DNA of 45,538 nucleotides. Source: Pseudoalteromonas shioyasakiensis. Its GTDB lineage: Bacteria; Pseudomonadota; Gammaproteobacteria; Enterobacterales; Alteromonadaceae. This document shows, piece after piece, positions 43,589 through 45,538 of the stretch (its first letter is position 1; each line of letters opens with the position of its first letter). The stretch lies in NCBI RefSeq assembly GCF_022398475.1, contig NZ_JAKEVM010000019.1, forward strand, positions 1 through 45,538, written 5' to 3'. Made by a program: the position numbers and the translations under genes. The notes under the pieces are model-generated. The model saw only the letters and a program-made list of their open reading frames with translations, was not told the origin of the DNA and made no database searches.

Positions 43589-45532
43589 ATGAAAACCTTA
43601 CTGAAAATCGTTGGTGTCATCTTCGTATTACTGATTACATTGGTAGTCGCAGCACCATTCCTAATACCTACAGACGCGATATTTAATAAAGTATCGGAGC
43701 AAGTAGAACAAACCACAGGTCGTAGTCTGACTATTAATGGCGATAAAAAGCTGTCGGTATTTCCATCATTAAAACTCGAATTGAATGATGTGCACTTTGC
43801 CAATATGCAAACAGGCTCACAAAAAGATATGGCAAGCATGCAGCAACTTGCTATCCGTATCCCGTGGATGTCGTTATTTGGCGGTGAGTTTAAACTTGAT
43901 AAATTCGTTATTAACGAACCAACAATTTTGTTAGAAACCGATAAAAATGGTAAAGCAAACTGGCAATTATTTGATGCGGTTGCTGAGCAACCACAGACAG
44001 AGCAGCAAAAGAGTTCTGGCGCTGTTAACTTACCAGATAACTTTGACATCGAACTTGGTGAAGTAGCAATCTACGGTGGTACTTTCACTTATCTAGATGG
44101 TAAAACCGGGGCAAAGCAACAGATAAGCGATTTAGAATTAGCAATCCTATTACCTTCTCTTCGTAAGACCTTAGAGTTAAAAGGCGGTATTACCTATATG
44201 GGTGAGCGCTTTGATTTAGATGTCACGCTAGATACACCTGTTAAAGCGATTGAAGGCGAAACCTTTAATGTAAGCACTGAGGTTGATTCACGTTTAGTCG
44301 ATTTGAATTTTAAAGGTGCAATTGCAGAAATGGGTAATGACGTGCAAGGGCTTCTTTCTGTCAGTGGTGACTCAGTGAAAAATATTGCGAGCTGGCAAGG
44401 TGTTGAACTTAATGCAAAAGAAACTGCGTTTAATGCCTTTAATGTAAAAGGGTCAATGCATCTAAAAGGGCAGCAGTTTAAGCTTACAGAGCTACTTGCC
44501 ACCCTAGATGAGCTGCAAATTAAAGGTAAAAGCGATATTAAGCTTGGTGATCGTTTAGCTGTGAATGCCGATATTGATTTAGGTATGCTTGATCTAAACC
44601 CTTACCTACCAGAGGGCGTAGCTAAAGAAGAGCAAGCAGAGCCTGCAGCAGATGCGCCAGCACAACCAATTGTTTGGGATGATACTGCAATTGATATGAG
44701 CGGCTTAAATGCACTTGATGCAAATGTAGTCGTGCGTTCAAGTGGCTTAAAAGCCAATGATATTACCCTTGGTGAAAACCAGTTAACGGTGAACCTAAAA
44801 AATGCCGTGGCTAAAATCAGTCTAGACAAGTTTGTTGCTTATGAGGGCAATGGTAAAGGTGTGATAACCGTTAACGCCAAGCAAACACCTTATAAAATTA
44901 GTACTAACTTTTCTTTAGATAAAATTGATGCGCAGCCATTACTGACTGATGCGGCTGGTTTCGATAAGTTAATGGGTAAAGGTTCTCTAAACTGGGATCT
45001 AACGACCACAGGCCAAAGCCAAAAGAGCTTTATAAATGCTTTAAATGGTAAGTTAGGCTTTGAGTTTGCCGATGGTGCAGTAAAAGGGGCCAACATTGCA
45101 GAGATGGTTCGTAAAGCAAAAGAGCTTATCAAAGGTAACTTAAGCGCAGTATCAGAAGGTTTAGATACAGGCTTTGATAACTCACAGCAAACAGACTTCT
45201 CGGCATTGCAGGGCAGTTTTGTATTCACTAACGGTGTTGGTGAAAATAAAGATCTGTCGCTACTTAGCCCGCTTATTCGTATTACTGGCTCAGGTAAAGT
45301 TGATTTACCTATGACGAATGTAGACTATCGCTTGGTAACGGGGATTGTTGATTCAATCGAAGGACAAGGCACGACCGATGATAGTACAGGCTTTAAAATT
45401 CCACTGCGTATCAAAGGCCCATTCCATGATGTTGGTTATAGCTTAGATGTCAGTGATGCGGCGAAAGAAGAAGTCAAAGAAAAAGCTAAAGATAAAATCA
45501 AAGACAAATTAAAAGGTCTATTTGGTAATTAA
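43589..45532 (+). CDS. asmA: AsmA-family protein
   Basis: This 647-aa inner-membrane-anchored periplasmic protein has one N-terminal helix (about 5-23). The N-terminal chorein-like part follows: TGRSLTINGDKKLSVFPSLK, LELNDVHFAN, LDKFVINEPTILLE and NGKANWQLFD. The C-terminal AsmA_2 region has GKGSLNWDLTTTGQSQKSF, LNGKLGFEFADGAVKGANI and RITGSGKVDLP. It ends in a Lys-rich helix (KEKAKDKIKDKLKGLFGN). AsmA-like proteins are implicated in lipid traffic to the outer membrane. AAGGATGATT sets ATG 43589; the frame opens upstream at 43460 but that part is not family-like. It is divergent from the XRE/4-TM operon, whose third operator lies 130 bases upstream. Confidence 0.93.
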   Translation: MKTLLKIVGVIFVLLITLVVAAPFLIPTDAIFNKVSEQVEQTTGRSLTINGDKKLSVFPSLKLELNDVHFANMQTGSQKDMASMQQLAIRIPWMSLFGGEFKLDKFVINEPTILLETDKNGKANWQLFDAVAEQPQTEQQKSSGAVNLPDNFDIELGEVAIYGGTFTYLDGKTGAKQQISDLELAILLPSLRKTLELKGGITYMGERFDLDVTLDTPVKAIEGETFNVSTEVDSRLVDLNFKGAIAEMGNDVQGLLSVSGDSVKNIASWQGVELNAKETAFNAFNVKGSMHLKGQQFKLTELLATLDELQIKGKSDIKLGDRLAVNADIDLGMLDLNPYLPEGVAKEEQAEPAADAPAQPIVWDDTAIDMSGLNALDANVVVRSSGLKANDITLGENQLTVNLKNAVAKISLDKFVAYEGNGKGVITVNAKQTPYKISTNFSLDKIDAQPLLTDAAGFDKLMGKGSLNWDLTTTGQSQKSFINALNGKLGFEFADGAVKGANIAEMVRKAKELIKGNLSAVSEGLDTGFDNSQQTDFSALQGSFVFTNGVGENKDLSLLSPLIRITGSGKVDLPMTNVDYRLVTGIVDSIEGQGTTDDSTGFKIPLRIKGPFHDVGYSLDVSDAAKEEVKEKAKDKIKDKLKGLFGN

Positions 45533-45538
45533 TAAAAA

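Noticed and set aside
43549..44049. 166-codon minus-strand frame within the asmA gene
   Set aside because: Ser/Cys-rich translation typical of antisense of a real gene; the plus-strand AsmA motifs are clear.

Overview
The window looks like a chromosomal segment of a marine gammaproteobacterium of the Alteromonadales, most like Pseudoalteromonas. This is inferred from moderate GC, gene content (TonB-dependent polysaccharide uptake, GH97, PulA-type pullulanase, TorF-like porin, split YgaP) and protein character; no rRNA or species marker is present. I found about 41 protein genes, no RNA genes, no insertion sequences and no CRISPR array. No gap between genes exceeds 300 bases.

Layout. 1-260 holds the start of a small membrane protein gene cut by the edge. 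425-2467 (-) is a secreted GH97 alpha-glucosidase. 2628-6137 (+) holds a cupredoxin-like protein, an outer-membrane barrel and a chemoreceptor. 6194-9136 is the divergent polyamine pair speE/speA. 9158-12235 is a tight operon of two PlsC-type acyltransferases and an MscS-type channel. 12232-18098 is mixed: a chromate-type transporter, an orphan solute-binding protein, an OmpA-like lipoprotein, an MsbA-like ABC exporter, and a three-gene unit DUF3224 / small DUF4177-like / LysE exporter. 18286-25519 is a TonB receptor plus lipoprotein pullulanase operon. 25619-31464 holds a PH-domain protein and a likely sulfur-responsive locus: rhodanese and DUF2892 genes diverging from an ArsR regulator, which is followed by an RND pump. 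31481-34643 (-) has a Gly/Ser-repeat secreted protein, an iodotyrosine-deiodinase-like nitroreductase, a YfeK-like protein and an EEP-fold hydrolase. 34819-35453 has two Bor-like lipoproteins. 35454-39317 (-) is a YIP1 / MacA / MacB-type efflux operon. The rest holds an aldo-keto reductase, a TorF-like porin, an unrecognised 388-aa protein, an XRE/4-TM membrane pair and AsmA.

How the genes work together. The GH97 gene and the TonB receptor/pullulanase operon lie about 15.6 kb apart but carry the identical 14-base palindrome TGCATACGTATTCA in their promoter regions. This suggests one LacI-type regulator controls alpha-glucan uptake: pullulanase debranches at the surface, the receptor imports maltodextrins, and GH97 trims them in the periplasm. 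The ArsR regulator carries a Cys pair spaced like the persulfide sensors SqrR/BigR, and two abutting ATTAG-N6-CTAAT palindromes sit in the divergent promoter. The XRE/4-TM pair has three copies of an 18-base site, one of them lying inside its promoter.

The most interesting items are the shared glucan operator, the ArsR/persulfide-type locus driving an RND pump, the deiodinase-like enzyme with its substrate triad intact, and the XRE/4-TM pair with its triple operator. I saw no clearly unprecedented multi-gene system; these are the best candidates for under-described ones.
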